A stretch of 47,818 nucleotides of DNA. Source: CAYFFO01 sp964342485. Its GTDB lineage: Bacteria; Chloroflexota; Dehalococcoidia; Lucifugimonadales; CAJWER01. The DNA lies in the NCBI GenBank assembly GCA_964342485.1, contig CAYFFO010000013.1, forward strand, positions 1-47,818, given 5' to 3'. A program made the translations under genes and the position numbers. How positions within the stretch are numbered: position 1 is the first letter of the stretch; each line of letters opens with the position of its first letter. Of this stretch, positions 7,731-16,401 are shown piece by piece. The notes under the pieces were generated by a model that saw only the letters and a program-made list of their open reading frames with translations, searched no databases and was not told the origin of the DNA.

Positions 7731-8552
7731 ATGCAGATTTTAGAAACAATACAGGATTACAATGAAGTTTCCGGAACTATTGTAAGGTCACTTGGACTGG
7801 TGACAACTATGGGTGCACTTCACGATGGTCATTTATCACTTATGCGACGCTCTATTGAAGATAATATGGAAACTTTAGTAACTATTTTTGTTAATCCCAT
7901 GCAATTTTCTCCAGGAGATGATTACGATCGATATCCCCGTACTATTAAATCTGATATTGATAAATTGAATCGTGAGGGAGTCGATTATTTATTTAGTCCT
8001 AGTGTAGAAGAGATGTACCCTGAAGGATTCGACACCTTGATCAAGGTTGGTCGAATTGGTCAGATTCTTGAAGGAAGTTCGCGAATTGGGCATTTTGAAG
8101 GTGTTGCAACCATAGTGTCTAAAATTTTCAGTATCATAAGACCTGACAGAGCTTATTTTGGACAAAAAGATGCCCAGCAAATCCGAATTATAAAAAGGGT
8201 TAATGAAGATCTAAATTTTGGTGTGGAAGTGATTGAGTGCCCAACTGTTCGTGAAATTGATGGATTAGCCATGAGTAGTAGAAATACTTACTTGAATTCT
8301 AAGCAAAAACGTGCAGCTAAGGTTATATATCAAGCCTTGAGCTTGGCAAGAACGGTTGGGAATGATGCAAGCCAGATAAAAGGGGTTGTTTCTGACCTTA
8401 TAGACAAAGAACCTCTAGCTACACTTGATTATATAAGTGTAGCCGATGCTGAGACTTTAGAAGAAATCAATTCTATTGAGAGTCCCGCGCTGGTATCGTT
8501 GGCTGTATTTATTGATGATATGCGATTAATTGATAATATTTTATTGAAATAA
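7731..8552 (+). CDS. panC: Pantothenate synthetase
   Basis: ATP-dependent ligation of pantoate and beta-alanine. 273 residues. Nucleotidyltransferase motifs: TTMGALHDGHLSL with the HxGH signature (about 25-37), IFVNPMQFSPGDDYDRYPR (about 52-70), YFGQKDAQQ (about 144-152), and GLAMSSRNTYL (about 178-188), the KMSKS-equivalent. Follows panB by 56 bases on the same strand. panD (beta-alanine supply) is not in the window. Confidence 0.95.
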   Translation: MQILETIQDYNEVSGTIVRSLGLVTTMGALHDGHLSLMRRSIEDNMETLVTIFVNPMQFSPGDDYDRYPRTIKSDIDKLNREGVDYLFSPSVEEMYPEGFDTLIKVGRIGQILEGSSRIGHFEGVATIVSKIFSIIRPDRAYFGQKDAQQIRIIKRVNEDLNFGVEVIECPTVREIDGLAMSSRNTYLNSKQKRAAKVIYQALSLARTVGNDASQIKGVVSDLIDKEPLATLDYISVADAETLEEINSIESPALVSLAVFIDDMRLIDNILLK

Positions 8553-8594
8553 CTTGTATAAATTTCATCCATATGATTTTGGTGGTAACTTGCA

Positions 8595-9205
8595 TTGAGA
8601 ATACTTGTAACTAATGATGACGGTATCAATTCAGATGGGCTGTGGCGTCTTGCTTATTCCCTTACTTCAGTTGGGGTCGTTTCTATTGTAGCTCCGGATA
8701 GGGATAGAAGTGGTGTTGGGCTTGCAACTACCTTACTCGATGTTATACGTGTCAACAATGTATCTTCGCCATATAATGATATCGATGCGATATCTGTAGA
8801 AGGTACTCCATCTGATTGTGTAATTTTAGCCAATGACGAACTTTTCGATGAAGACTTTGATCTGATAGTTTCTGGTGTTAATTACGGATCAAATCTAGGC
8901 AAAGATATTCTTTATTCGGGAACAGTGGGAGCGGCGATTCATGGCCAATTAGNNNNNNNNNNNNNNNNNNNNNNNNNNNNNNNNNNNNNNNNNNNNNNNN
9001 NNNNNNNNNNNNNNNNNNNNNNNNNNNNNNNNNNNNNNNNNNNNNNNNNNNNGAGGAATACAGTGATATTTGGGCTATACGAAATCAGTTAGTGTCCATA
9101 TCATCCATTTCTTTGGGAGAAACAAATTTACTTCCAATCAAAAATTTACAGATTTTGGCAGGCCTAGTATCAAAGGAACTTGAGATACCCATCTTTGAAA
9201 AATGA
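8595..9205 (+). CDS. surE: 5'/3'-nucleotidase SurE, interrupted by an assembly gap
   Basis: Metal-dependent nucleoside-monophosphate phosphatase. N-terminal part: MRILVTNDDGINSDGL (metal-binding Asp-Asp), APDRDRSGVG, VEGTPSDCV, IVSGVNYGSNLGKDILYSGTVGAA, ending at the N-run. After the gap the frame resumes with EEYSDIWAIRNQLVSIS, matching the SurE C-terminal SITPL region, and stops at TGA 9203-9205. The two parts are out of frame across the 100 N, and comparison with E. coli SurE (about 253 residues) suggests roughly 90-100 residues are missing, so the true gap is probably near 290 bases. The break looks like an assembly artefact, not a frameshift. Start is TTG 8595 behind GGTGG. Probably co-transcribed with panC (42-base spacing). 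Confidence 0.92.
8953..9052. other. Scaffold gap (100 N) inside surE
   Basis: Run of exactly 100 N. The flanking surE parts do not share a reading frame through it and about 95 residues of the family are missing, so 100 is a placeholder length. Confidence 0.95.
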
Positions 9206-9233
9206 GTATTGACTTGATAAAGGAGAGGTTACA

Positions 9234-9560
9234 GTGATTTACGAATATCGTGTTTATGATGCGGTTGCGGGCAGGTTACCTGATGTGATATCCAGATTTA
9301 GGGATCATACAGTTAATCTATTGGAAAAACATGGAGCGAAAAATATAGGTTACTGGACGTCTGATGTTGGTGGTTACAGTAATCAATTGATCTACATATT
9401 GGCATTCGATTCTGTGGAACAAAGGGAAGTTATTTGGAAGAATTTTCGTGCCGATCCTGAATGGGCAAAAGTAGTAGCTTCATCTGAATCAAATGGTCCT
9501 ATTGTGGCTAAGATAACCAATATGATTATGAATCCTACAGACTTTTCTCCTTTGAAGTGA
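9234..9560 (+). CDS. NIPSNAP family protein
   Basis: 108 residues, a single dimeric alpha/beta-barrel (ferredoxin-like) domain of the NIPSNAP family: MIYEYRVYDAVAGRLPDVISRF, then GYWTSDVGGYSNQLIYILAFDS, then FRADPEWAKV, the characteristic Asp-Pro-Glu-Trp segment. No assigned enzymatic role; family members often accompany catabolic enzymes in bacteria. Start is GTG 9234 with a strong AGGAGAGG six bases upstream. It lies 28 bases after surE on the same strand. Confidence 0.85.
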   Translation: MIYEYRVYDAVAGRLPDVISRFRDHTVNLLEKHGAKNIGYWTSDVGGYSNQLIYILAFDSVEQREVIWKNFRADPEWAKVVASSESNGPIVAKITNMIMNPTDFSPLK

Positions 9561-9580
9561 TTTTTATACTGGTGATCGGC

Positions 9581-9904
9581 TCATTCGGGCAATTCACCAC
9601 AATCTTCACAGGGGCATAATTTTCTTAAAAGGTCAAACGGATATATGCCAGTGTAATGAGCATCACTCCAAAGGAATTGGACAGCGTATTGTCCTACTAG
9701 TAAATAGTCTTCAGCTGTCAGGTCAGCTTGAATCGTAGCGGGATCAAGTAGTTGTCGGCGGCTCCATTCTTCTACACATTCTGCACAACCACAATTGATC
9801 CTAAGATAACGTGCTTCAAATTTGCTTTGGTGACCGTCTTTCCATTGTACAAGTATATTAGATTCTTGAATTTCAATTTTGTTTACAGTTGTTAGATTGT
9901 TCAT
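9581..9904 (-). CDS. DUF971 domain protein (gamma-butyrobetaine hydroxylase N-terminal-like)
   Basis: 107 residues, whole-length DUF971 domain. Two cysteine clusters, CGCAEC (about 38-43) and CPCEDC (about 97-102), suggest metal or Fe-S binding. In other bacteria the same domain is found fused or adjacent to ApbC/Mrp Fe-S carriers, but no such gene is here. Convergent with the NIPSNAP gene (20 bases between their ends). Function not known. Confidence 0.8.
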   Translation of the reverse strand: MNNLTTVNKIEIQESNILVQWKDGHQSKFEARYLRINCGCAECVEEWSRRQLLDPATIQADLTAEDYLLVGQYAVQFLWSDAHYTGIYPFDLLRKLCPCEDCGELPE

Positions 9905-9966
9905 TGATTTTTTATTATTAAATCAGGGTTTGATCATTAACCGGCAGTTAGTCTTGTATTCATAGT

Positions 9967-10722
9967 TTATGCTTCAAATTCCCATAACTCTCGAGTACCT
10001 ATGTTTACCCCACCGTCTACTGTAAGGATTTGGCCGGTAACCCAAGAAGATTCGTCTGAGGCAAGATACAATGCTGCGTAAGCTATATCGACAGGATTTC
10101 CGGTTCTGGCAAGAATCGAGTCGGATGGCTTAATCTGGCCTTTGTTAATTTTTCCACGAAATAGGCCGGCATTGATAGCATTTATACGTATGTTTGAAGG
10201 GTAAAATTCTTTTGAAAGGTTCTTTACTAATCCTAAAATACCTGCTTTCGCGGCTCCATATGCCGGGTTGCCTTCCTGTCTGACACTTTGACTTGCCCCA
10301 ATCGCTACTATTGATCCTCCTCCCTGGGATTTCATTATTGGATGGCATACATGTGAAACATTGTACAAGCTTCTTAGCGTGTTGGTCAGAACTGTATCCC
10401 AGTATTCTACAGATATTTGTTCTAAGTTACGTGTTGGTTCAAAAAAGCCTCCAGCTCCTGAATAAACAATGTCTAACTTGCCTGTTGTTGAAACAATTTT
10501 ATTTGCAATCTCAGATACGTTTGAATTGGATGTCAGATCGCCAGGCAAAATTGTTACTTGCCCGCCATGTTCTTTAATACGGTCAGATGTTTTTTCTAAG
10601 ATGGTATTTGTTCTGGCTGAAATAATTACATGAGCACCCTCTTGAGCAAAAAGAAGTGCTGTGGCTTTGCCCATTCCCGTACCCATTCCGGCGATCCAGG
10701 CAACCTTATTTTTAAGTCTCAT
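9967..10722 (-). CDS. Short-chain dehydrogenase/reductase
   Basis: 251 residues, classical SDR fold. The coenzyme motif reads AGMGTGMG (about 11-18) in place of TGxxxGIG; the usual leading Thr is Ala and the Ile is Met. Then GDLTSN, YSGAGG (NNAG position), catalytic Ser in GASQS, YGAAK (Tyr/Lys pair) and a FabG-like C-terminus ending GQILTVDGG. The substrate is not predictable. The unusual glycine motif still has all three glycines, so activity is plausible. A 62-base gap to the DUF971 gene suggests possible co-transcription. Confidence 0.88.
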   Translation of the reverse strand: MRLKNKVAWIAGMGTGMGKATALLFAQEGAHVIISARTNTILEKTSDRIKEHGGQVTILPGDLTSNSNVSEIANKIVSTTGKLDIVYSGAGGFFEPTRNLEQISVEYWDTVLTNTLRSLYNVSHVCHPIMKSQGGGSIVAIGASQSVRQEGNPAYGAAKAGILGLVKNLSKEFYPSNIRINAINAGLFRGKINKGQIKPSDSILARTGNPVDIAYAALYLASDESSWVTGQILTVDGGVNIGTRELWEFEA

Positions 10723-10816
10723 TACTTTGATTTCCCTACTGGTATCAGTGATAAATAGATTGGTACTTTGTTTTCAATTATTTTTTGAAATTTGCACAAT
10801 TTATGCCGGCAACTTT

Positions 10817-11884
10817 TTATTTATCAGTTTGGAAATTGGGCAGATTAATCATCATTGTCTCCAAAGCCAATCGAGAATTAACATTTTTGTCAATTAATTC
10901 CTGAGTATCCCTGATTGTATTTATAGAGTCCAATATTTCAACATTTGTTAATTTAGCTGCGAAATCTGATATTACTTCAATGCCGTCTTTATTCTTGACA
11001 AGTTCATTTAATCCTTCTTTGACATACATCACATCTCTCCACCAATTAGACCAAATTAATAACTCTCTGCGACCCTCATCCCTGTTTGAATTCGTAATTG
11101 AGCTTAATTGTTTTGCATGTTGAAGTTTCTGGTTAATATTACCCTTGATAATGTTTCCGATTGCTGCCAATTTATCATTTAATTCAGTGATGGCCTCCTG
11201 ATCATCACTCATTTTAATTGCTAAACCTGGGCGACCATCTACAAGGTTAGATATTTGATCTGCTTTATTTTTGCTGATATCGAATTGCTTTCTAATTTTG
11301 TTAGATATAATTGATATTGGAACCTTTTTTAGTTCAATTAACTGGCACCTGGATTGTACCGTTTCCATTATATTCCCAGGTTTTGAAGTGGTGAGGAGAA
11401 TAATTACTGTGGGTGGTGGTTCCTCAAGAGTTTTTAACAGACTGTTGTTTGCTTCTTCAGATAGTTTGTCAGCATCTATAATGATATATACTCGTTTTTT
11501 ACCCTCAAATGGGGTTAATGCTGCTTCCCTTTGTAAAGCTTTGATTTGAGATATACCAATCGAATTTAGATTTTGCTTATTATCATCGAATTGATTATCG
11601 AGACTAATAATACGTGTGTCTAAATGTGTTCCCTTTAGGATTCGTTTGCAGCTAAGGCATTGTCCACAAGGACGATTTATACTTCCACAGTTAAATGATG
11701 CTGCCATATCTACAGCTAAGGTTGTTTTGCCAATGTTCTGTGCACCTGTGATTAGATATGCATGTGCAAATCGATTTTGGTTTAAAGCAGACAAGAGATT
11801 TTTTATAGCATTGTCATGCCCGAAAGTCTTCCATATAGGAGCAGGGATTTTGTTGTGCGTTAAAGGGGTATCTTGTTTATGCAT
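10817..11884 (-). CDS. holB: DNA polymerase III subunit delta' (clamp-loader AAA+)
   Basis: 355 residues. AAA+ core with Walker A GAQNIGKTT (47-55), a zinc-binding set Cys66, Cys73, Cys76, Cys79 (CGSINRPCGQCLSC), the Walker B region VYIIIDADKLSEEANNSLLKTLEEPPP, and a sensor-1/SRC region TTSKPGNIMETVQSRCQ. The SRC arginine-finger motif is present. Too short and without the C-terminal tau domains, so delta-prime and not DnaX. The Walker A is intact, unlike E. coli HolB, which is common outside Proteobacteria. Confidence 0.85.
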   Translation of the reverse strand: MHKQDTPLTHNKIPAPIWKTFGHDNAIKNLLSALNQNRFAHAYLITGAQNIGKTTLAVDMAASFNCGSINRPCGQCLSCKRILKGTHLDTRIISLDNQFDDNKQNLNSIGISQIKALQREAALTPFEGKKRVYIIIDADKLSEEANNSLLKTLEEPPPTVIILLTTSKPGNIMETVQSRCQLIELKKVPISIISNKIRKQFDISKNKADQISNLVDGRPGLAIKMSDDQEAITELNDKLAAIGNIIKGNINQKLQHAKQLSSITNSNRDEGRRELLIWSNWWRDVMYVKEGLNELVKNKDGIEVISDFAAKLTNVEILDSINTIRDTQELIDKNVNSRLALETMMINLPNFQTDK

Positions 11885-11962
11885 GTTTAATTATCTAATC
11901 ATGTTTATTAAACGCATAACAAAATAAAATATATGGATAAAGCTAGATTTCATAATCTATTT

Positions 11963-13276
11963 TTATTGGATGTCCAGTGACATCATATCCTCATATGTTT
12001 CCCGTCTTCGGATAAGTCTTGGATTTCCTTCCTTGACTATAACTATTGCAGGTCTGGGGTTTAGATTGTAATTGCTGGCCATTGAAGGAGCATATGCTCC
12101 TGAGGAAGGTATGGCTATCAGATCATCAGTATTCAGTTTTGGTAAACAAATATCTTTGATTAAAAGGTCGCCAGATTCGCAATATTTGCCTGCCAGGGTA
12201 ACTATTTCCTCGGGTTTGTCTGAAATCCGATTGGCTACAACGGCTTCATATTGAGAGTCATACAGGGCTGGTCTTATGTTATCTCCCATTCCGCCATCAA
12301 GGGAAACATATTTGCGAATTGTAGGGATATCTTTGATTCCTCCTACACGGTATAAAGCAACTCCCGCTCTTCCCACAATAGAACGTCCAGGTTCAATTGT
12401 CAGTGTGACATCTTCAAAGCCAAGTTGAGCCGCCCGATCATTCAGTGTAGAAGTTATAACCTCTGCATAAGATGAGATGTCAGGAGGAAGTTGGTTTTGT
12501 ACATATCCAATCGCGAAACCGCCTCCTGGGCTAAATTCTCTTAGATTCAAACCATCTTTTTTAAAATCTGACAAAAATGTTAAAACGGTGTCAATGGCTG
12601 TCGAGTATGGCTCTAGTTCAAAAATTGGAGAACCTAAATGAAAATGTATACCTATCAAGTCGATATTATCTTTTGATAACGTTTCTAAGATAGCTAATTT
12701 GGCATCCCCTGTTTCAATTGAAAATCCGAATTTGCTGTCGAGTATACCTGTGGTAGTTTTCGCATGTGTATGAGGGTCTATTCCAGGGGACAGACGCAAC
12801 ATTACTGCCTGTGTTGTTTTATTGTTTGCAGCTATCTTATTGACAAGATCGAGTTCATGAAAGCTATCGATGACGATCTTACCAATATTATTGTTAATTG
12901 CCATGGTAAGTTCTTCTACACTTTTATTATTCCCATGAAAATATATTTGCGAACAAGGTAATTTTGCAGCTAAAGCGACAGCAAGTTCTCCACCAGAAAC
13001 CACATCTATTCCAAGACCTTCCTGATGAATTATATTTGCTATAGAGACATTCGTATAAGCCTTCGATGCGTAAAGGACTTTAGTATTTTCATATCTGGAA
13101 GTAAATTCTTTGACAAATTGCCTACACATATCACGAAGAGTTTCCTCATCGAAAATGTAAAGTGGTGTACCAAACTGGTTTGCAAGATTCGATAGGTCAC
13201 AGCCCCCAATTGACAAATGGTCATTTGTTGTAACCTCTGTTGTTATAGGGAATAGTGATGCGTTTGGGAATGTCAT
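11963..13276 (-). CDS. lysA: Diaminopimelate decarboxylase
   Basis: PLP enzyme making L-lysine from meso-diaminopimelate. 437 residues. PLP-binding Lys72 in VLYASKAYTN; GLGIDVVSGGEL; HFHLGSPI; SPGGGFAIGY (glycine-rich phosphate loop); EPGRSIVG; catalytic Cys in KYCESGD; C-terminal SGAYAPSMASNYN. Complete and typical. ATG 13276 behind AGAGAGG. Divergent from the ABC permease across 165 bases. Confidence 0.95.
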   Translation of the reverse strand: MTFPNASLFPITTEVTTNDHLSIGGCDLSNLANQFGTPLYIFDEETLRDMCRQFVKEFTSRYENTKVLYASKAYTNVSIANIIHQEGLGIDVVSGGELAVALAAKLPCSQIYFHGNNKSVEELTMAINNNIGKIVIDSFHELDLVNKIAANNKTTQAVMLRLSPGIDPHTHAKTTTGILDSKFGFSIETGDAKLAILETLSKDNIDLIGIHFHLGSPIFELEPYSTAIDTVLTFLSDFKKDGLNLREFSPGGGFAIGYVQNQLPPDISSYAEVITSTLNDRAAQLGFEDVTLTIEPGRSIVGRAGVALYRVGGIKDIPTIRKYVSLDGGMGDNIRPALYDSQYEAVVANRISDKPEEIVTLAGKYCESGDLLIKDICLPKLNTDDLIAIPSSGAYAPSMASNYNLNPRPAIVIVKEGNPRLIRRRETYEDMMSLDIQ

Positions 13277-13441
13277 ATAAGTCCTCTCTAATATTCGTTC
13301 GATAATTTTTACATCAGGGCGTATTTATTTTGCTAACTAGAAATATTCTATCATTTGCCGATAGACGGGTCTCTAATCAAATGTTACTTGACTGTGACGA
13401 ACGTTTATGCTGATATAGGTCTATTTCCCAGAGGACAGTAA

Positions 13442-14301
13442 TTGATAGCTTATATAGTCAAGAGACTGATGCTGGCATTTGCTACAGTATGGGCCATTAG
13501 TGTGTTGTCATTTGTGATTATAGAATTGCCAGAGGGCGATGCAATTGATAAATGGATGGATTGGGCCTTAAAAGAAGGTTCGAACTCACATAGTCCGGAA
13601 ATGGCTAAGTTTTATCGTGAATACCTAGGTTTAGATAAACCTCAATATGTTAGATATGGGAAATGGGTTTGGAATTTGATGAGGGGTGAATTAGGCTATA
13701 CATTTTCTGATGGTTACTACGCAGGCGGTGATCAACCCATAAAAAATGTTATTGGAGATCGAATTTGGATCACAGTAATACTTACGGGGTTTACTATTAT
13801 TGTCACATGGACTTTTGCTATACCTGTAGGGATTTACTCAGCAGTCCGACAACATACAATTGGAGATTATTTATTTACGCTAGCCGGATTTACAGGATTA
13901 GCTGTACCAGATTTTCTACTCGGGCTTGTCTTAATGTACATAGGGTATGCTTATTTTAATCAGAATGTGGGCGGTCTTTTTTCAGCAGATTATATCAACG
14001 TACCCTGGAGTCTAGATAAAGCGTTAGACCTCTTACAACATCTGTGGATTCCTGCATTGGTTCTCGGCACTTCTGGTACTGCCGGATTAATTAGGGTTAT
14101 GAGGAACAATTTGTTGGATGAATTGGGAAAGCCGTATGTGGTTACTGCAAGAGCTAAGGGAAATATTTCATGGCGTCTTATTTTAAAATATCCGGTCAGG
14201 GTTGCGATCAATCCGCTAATCAGTACGATTGGATATTTGTTGCCTTCGCTTGTTGGAGGAAGTGTGATTGTGTCGGTTGTTCTTAGTTTACCTACGATTG
14301 G
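13442..14301 (+). CDS. DppB-type peptide/nickel ABC transporter permease, 3' end in gap
   Basis: 286 residues visible. N-terminal membrane helix MIAYIVKRLMLAFATVWAIS with the usual R-L-L start, an extracytoplasmic loop (about 35-95), further helices about 97-120, 135-158 and 188-206, and the permease EAA loop around VTARAKGNISWRLILKYPVR (about 238-257) that docks on the ATPase. Start TTG 13442 with AGAGGA upstream. The last 30-50 residues are lost in the N-run. The partner permease, ATPases and binding protein are not visible, and the sequence beyond the gap belongs to a gene on the other strand. Either the rest of the operon is in the gap or this is an orphan permease. Confidence 0.88.
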
Positions 14302-14401
14302 NNNNNNNNNNNNNNNNNNNNNNNNNNNNNNNNNNNNNNNNNNNNNNNNNNNNNNNNNNNNNNNNNNNNNNNNNNNNNNNNNNNNNNNNNNNNNNNNNNN
14401 N
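14302..14401. other. Scaffold gap (100 N) between permease and JAMM peptidase
   Basis: Exactly 100 N. It hides the 3' ends of two convergent genes, which together need about 150-250 bases or more, so the true gap is longer than drawn and could include further genes. Confidence 0.9.
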
Positions 14402-14727
14402 AGGGAAATCAAAATATAATTGACGTTCAAATATCCACTCTGAAGTGCCATACGAACGTCTGTTTCAGATGGATAAGCAGGAGAATGGGTGTGTGAATGA
14501 TAAAAAGCGACAAATTTCAGACCGGCTTTTTCTGAATCTAAGTCCGCATCTAAAAATTCTTTTGGATCCATAACGTATCGGAATGGACTTTTAGCGATAT
14601 TTGTTATTCGATTTAGTTTTATCGCTTTTTGTTCTTTACCTGATAATATGCCGCAACATTCATTTGGGTTTTCCTGTTTTGAATGGGTTATCATTTCTTC
14701 AGCATGATGCTTTTCAATTTTTAGCAA
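14402..14727 (-). CDS. JAMM/MPN+ metallopeptidase, Mec-like, C-terminus in gap
   Basis: 108 residues visible. JAMM zinc site complete: Glu in NECCGIL (about 23-24) and FYHSHTHSPAYPSETD (His-x-His, Ser and Asp). The layout (NPNECCGILSG, ITNIAKSPFRYVMD, then YHSHT ... YPSETDV) resembles Mycobacterium tuberculosis Mec, which removes the newly made cysteine from the carrier CysO. A CysO-like gene lies 4 kb away at 18761. Start is TTG 14727 with GGAGG seven bases upstream. The final 30-40 residues are in the N-run. Could instead be a general M67 peptidase. Confidence 0.85.
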
Positions 14728-14907
14728 ACTTTTGCCTCCACTATCAAGTGAGTAGTTATTTTGGATATGCTTTTATATTATTTTCCAGTGAACAATTTGA
14801 TTTTTGATTATAGAACAAAATTTTACTTCTTATCCCTTATCAACTAACTAATATTTTTGCAATCTTTAGACACTATTACCAAAATGTAAAAAGTTTTCAG
14901 GGCTGGC

Positions 14908-14916
14908 TGTTATAAT
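14908..14916 (+). promoter_or_regulatory. Extended -10 promoter (TGTTATAAT) for the thioesterase gene
   Basis: TGT followed by a perfect TATAAT (14911-14916), no good -35 hexamer. Transcription starting near 14923 would give a leader of about 25 bases before ATG 14948. The same TGTTATAAT recurs at 15382. Confidence 0.45.
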
Positions 14917-14947
14917 TGTCTTCTATTTATATTTTTCGGAGAAATCT

Positions 14948-15310
14948 ATGGAAAAATTGGAAAAGGGTAAAGTTTTCGAGGTGAGTACTGAGGTAACTCT
15001 GGACTTAACTATTAATAGGATGGGCCGTACAGGAGCAGAGGTGCTCTCAACGCCATCTCTATTAAAATTAATGGAAGAATGTTGTATAGACGCATCTGAG
15101 TCTTTGCTTCCCAATGGCCACACGACAGTAGGGTATGCGGTGGATGGAATGAGACATTTAGCACCAACTCCTATTGGGGCAGTGGTGAAGATCAAGTCTG
15201 AATTGCTAGAAGTTGATGGGAACAAGCTTACTTATGCCCTGGAAGCTTTTGAAGGTGGAAATAAGATAGGCTTTGCAACTCATAAGAGAGCTGTTATTCC
15301 AAAGACCTGA
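14948..15310 (+). CDS. FlK-like hotdog thioesterase
   Basis: 120 residues, one hotdog fold of the fluoroacetyl-CoA thioesterase (FlK) family. Visible: STPSLLKLMEECCIDA (Thr and Glu matching the FlK catalytic Thr and Glu), then TTVGYAVDGMRHLAPTPIGA with the matching His, and VDGNKLTYALEAFEGGNKIGFATHKR. Family members hydrolyse diverse short acyl-CoAs; specificity for fluoroacetyl-CoA is not implied. ATG 14948 with GGAG upstream. Single-gene transcription unit by appearance. Confidence 0.83.
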   Translation: MEKLEKGKVFEVSTEVTLDLTINRMGRTGAEVLSTPSLLKLMEECCIDASESLLPNGHTTVGYAVDGMRHLAPTPIGAVVKIKSELLEVDGNKLTYALEAFEGGNKIGFATHKRAVIPKT

Positions 15311-15324
15311 CATCTCTGGATGTC
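15309..15324. repeat. Small hairpin at the thioesterase stop codon
   Basis: GACATC (15309-15314), loop TCTG, GATGTC (15319-15324), overlapping the TGA stop and followed by TAGTTTTGG. Possible weak terminator; short. Confidence 0.3.
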
Positions 15325-15381
15325 TAGTTTTGGTATAAATCCTGTTATATTTGATGGCTATTTGTTCCATCTTGATTGCTT

Positions 15382-15390
15382 TGTTATAAT
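15382..15390 (+). promoter_or_regulatory. Extended -10 promoter (TGTTATAAT) upstream of Mo-hydroxylase operon
   Basis: TG, one base, then TATAAT at 15385-15390. A second TATAAT lies at 15412-15417. The operon start codon is at 15520, so the leader would be about 100-120 bases. No operator recognised. Confidence 0.4.
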
Positions 15391-15519
15391 TGGGCTCAGA
15401 ATTCTATATATTATAATTGCTGAATTTGCCTACAAGAGGTTGAAATCATAGGTGCGTTGATTAGGGAATAAAATTGGACTTGTGACGAATATGTAAGTTA
15501 ACTAGAAAGGAGCGGGCCA

Positions 15520-16401
15520 GTGAAGTGGATTGATTATGCTAAACCCGATAGTTTAGAAGGTGCAGTCAAGCTGCTAGGAGAGAGTGGAGGTAAAGCGCGG
15601 CCATTCGCAGGTGGTACAGACCTTCTTGTATTAATGAGAGTCAACCCAGCTCGAATTGGGAGTCCAGATTTAGTAGTGGATATCAAAGGACTACCTGAAC
15701 TAAATGAATTGAGCTATGACGATGATACTGGATTGACGATCGGCGCTGCGGTTGAATGCTATAAAATATACTCTGATAAAGTTGTAAAAGAAAAGTATCC
15801 TGCCATAATCGATTCTTCATCGCTTATAGGTGGTATTCAGATACAGGGTAGGGCATCCATTGGTGGTAATTTGTGTAATGCAGCTCCGAGCGCTGATTCC
15901 ATTCCATCATTGATAGCATTAGGAGCGACAGCAAATTTACTAGGGTCGTCAGGGACCCGCCAGGTAGCCGTTGAAGATTTTTGTAAGGGACCAGGCAAGA
16001 CAGTATTATCCGATGATGAAGTTCTTGTTTCTATTAGCCTTCCCGCACCTAAACACAATCAAGGTTCTCGATATATTAGGTTTATCCCAAGAAATGAAAT
16101 GGATATAGCCGTGGCAGGTGTAGGTGTTTCAGTGGTGGTTGAAGATGGTACATTCCAAGAAGCCAAGATAGCATTATCATCTGTGGCACCAACTCCGTTG
16201 TATGTGAAAGAAGCAGGGGAATCATTGATTGGAAAGACAGTTAATGACGAAAACATATCTGTAGCAGCGGGAATTGCTAAATCAACGGCATCTCCGATCA
16301 CAGATATGCGAGGTACTGCAGAGTACAGAAAACATCTTTGTGAAGTTTTAACCCGTCGAGCAATAAATACGGCCATAGAAAGAGCCAATGGAGGGAAGTA
16401 G
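15520..16401 (+). CDS. Molybdenum hydroxylase FAD-binding subunit (CoxM/XdhB family)
   Basis: 293 residues; medium subunit that passes electrons from the 2Fe-2S subunit to FAD. PCMH-type FAD domain: RPFAGGTDLLVLMR (about 27-40), LTIGAAV, IGGIQIQGRASIGGNLCNAAPSAD (typical FAD-contact loop, about 104-127), then a CO-dehydrogenase-flavoprotein C-terminal domain (ISLPAP ... YIRFIPRNEMDIA ... ISVAAGIA). Start GTG 15520 with AAAGGAG seven bases upstream. The stop codon touches the ATG of the next gene. Order FAD, Fe-S, Mo is the coxM-S-L order. Confidence 0.93.
   Translation: MKWIDYAKPDSLEGAVKLLGESGGKARPFAGGTDLLVLMRVNPARIGSPDLVVDIKGLPELNELSYDDDTGLTIGAAVECYKIYSDKVVKEKYPAIIDSSSLIGGIQIQGRASIGGNLCNAAPSADSIPSLIALGATANLLGSSGTRQVAVEDFCKGPGKTVLSDDEVLVSISLPAPKHNQGSRYIRFIPRNEMDIAVAGVGVSVVVEDGTFQEAKIALSSVAPTPLYVKEAGESLIGKTVNDENISVAAGIAKSTASPITDMRGTAEYRKHLCEVLTRRAINTAIERANGGK

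Noticed and set aside
13990..14727. A single 245-residue minus-strand protein joining the JAMM domain to the sequence left of the gap
   Set aside because: The left part is the antisense of the ABC permease; the join only exists because N is translated.
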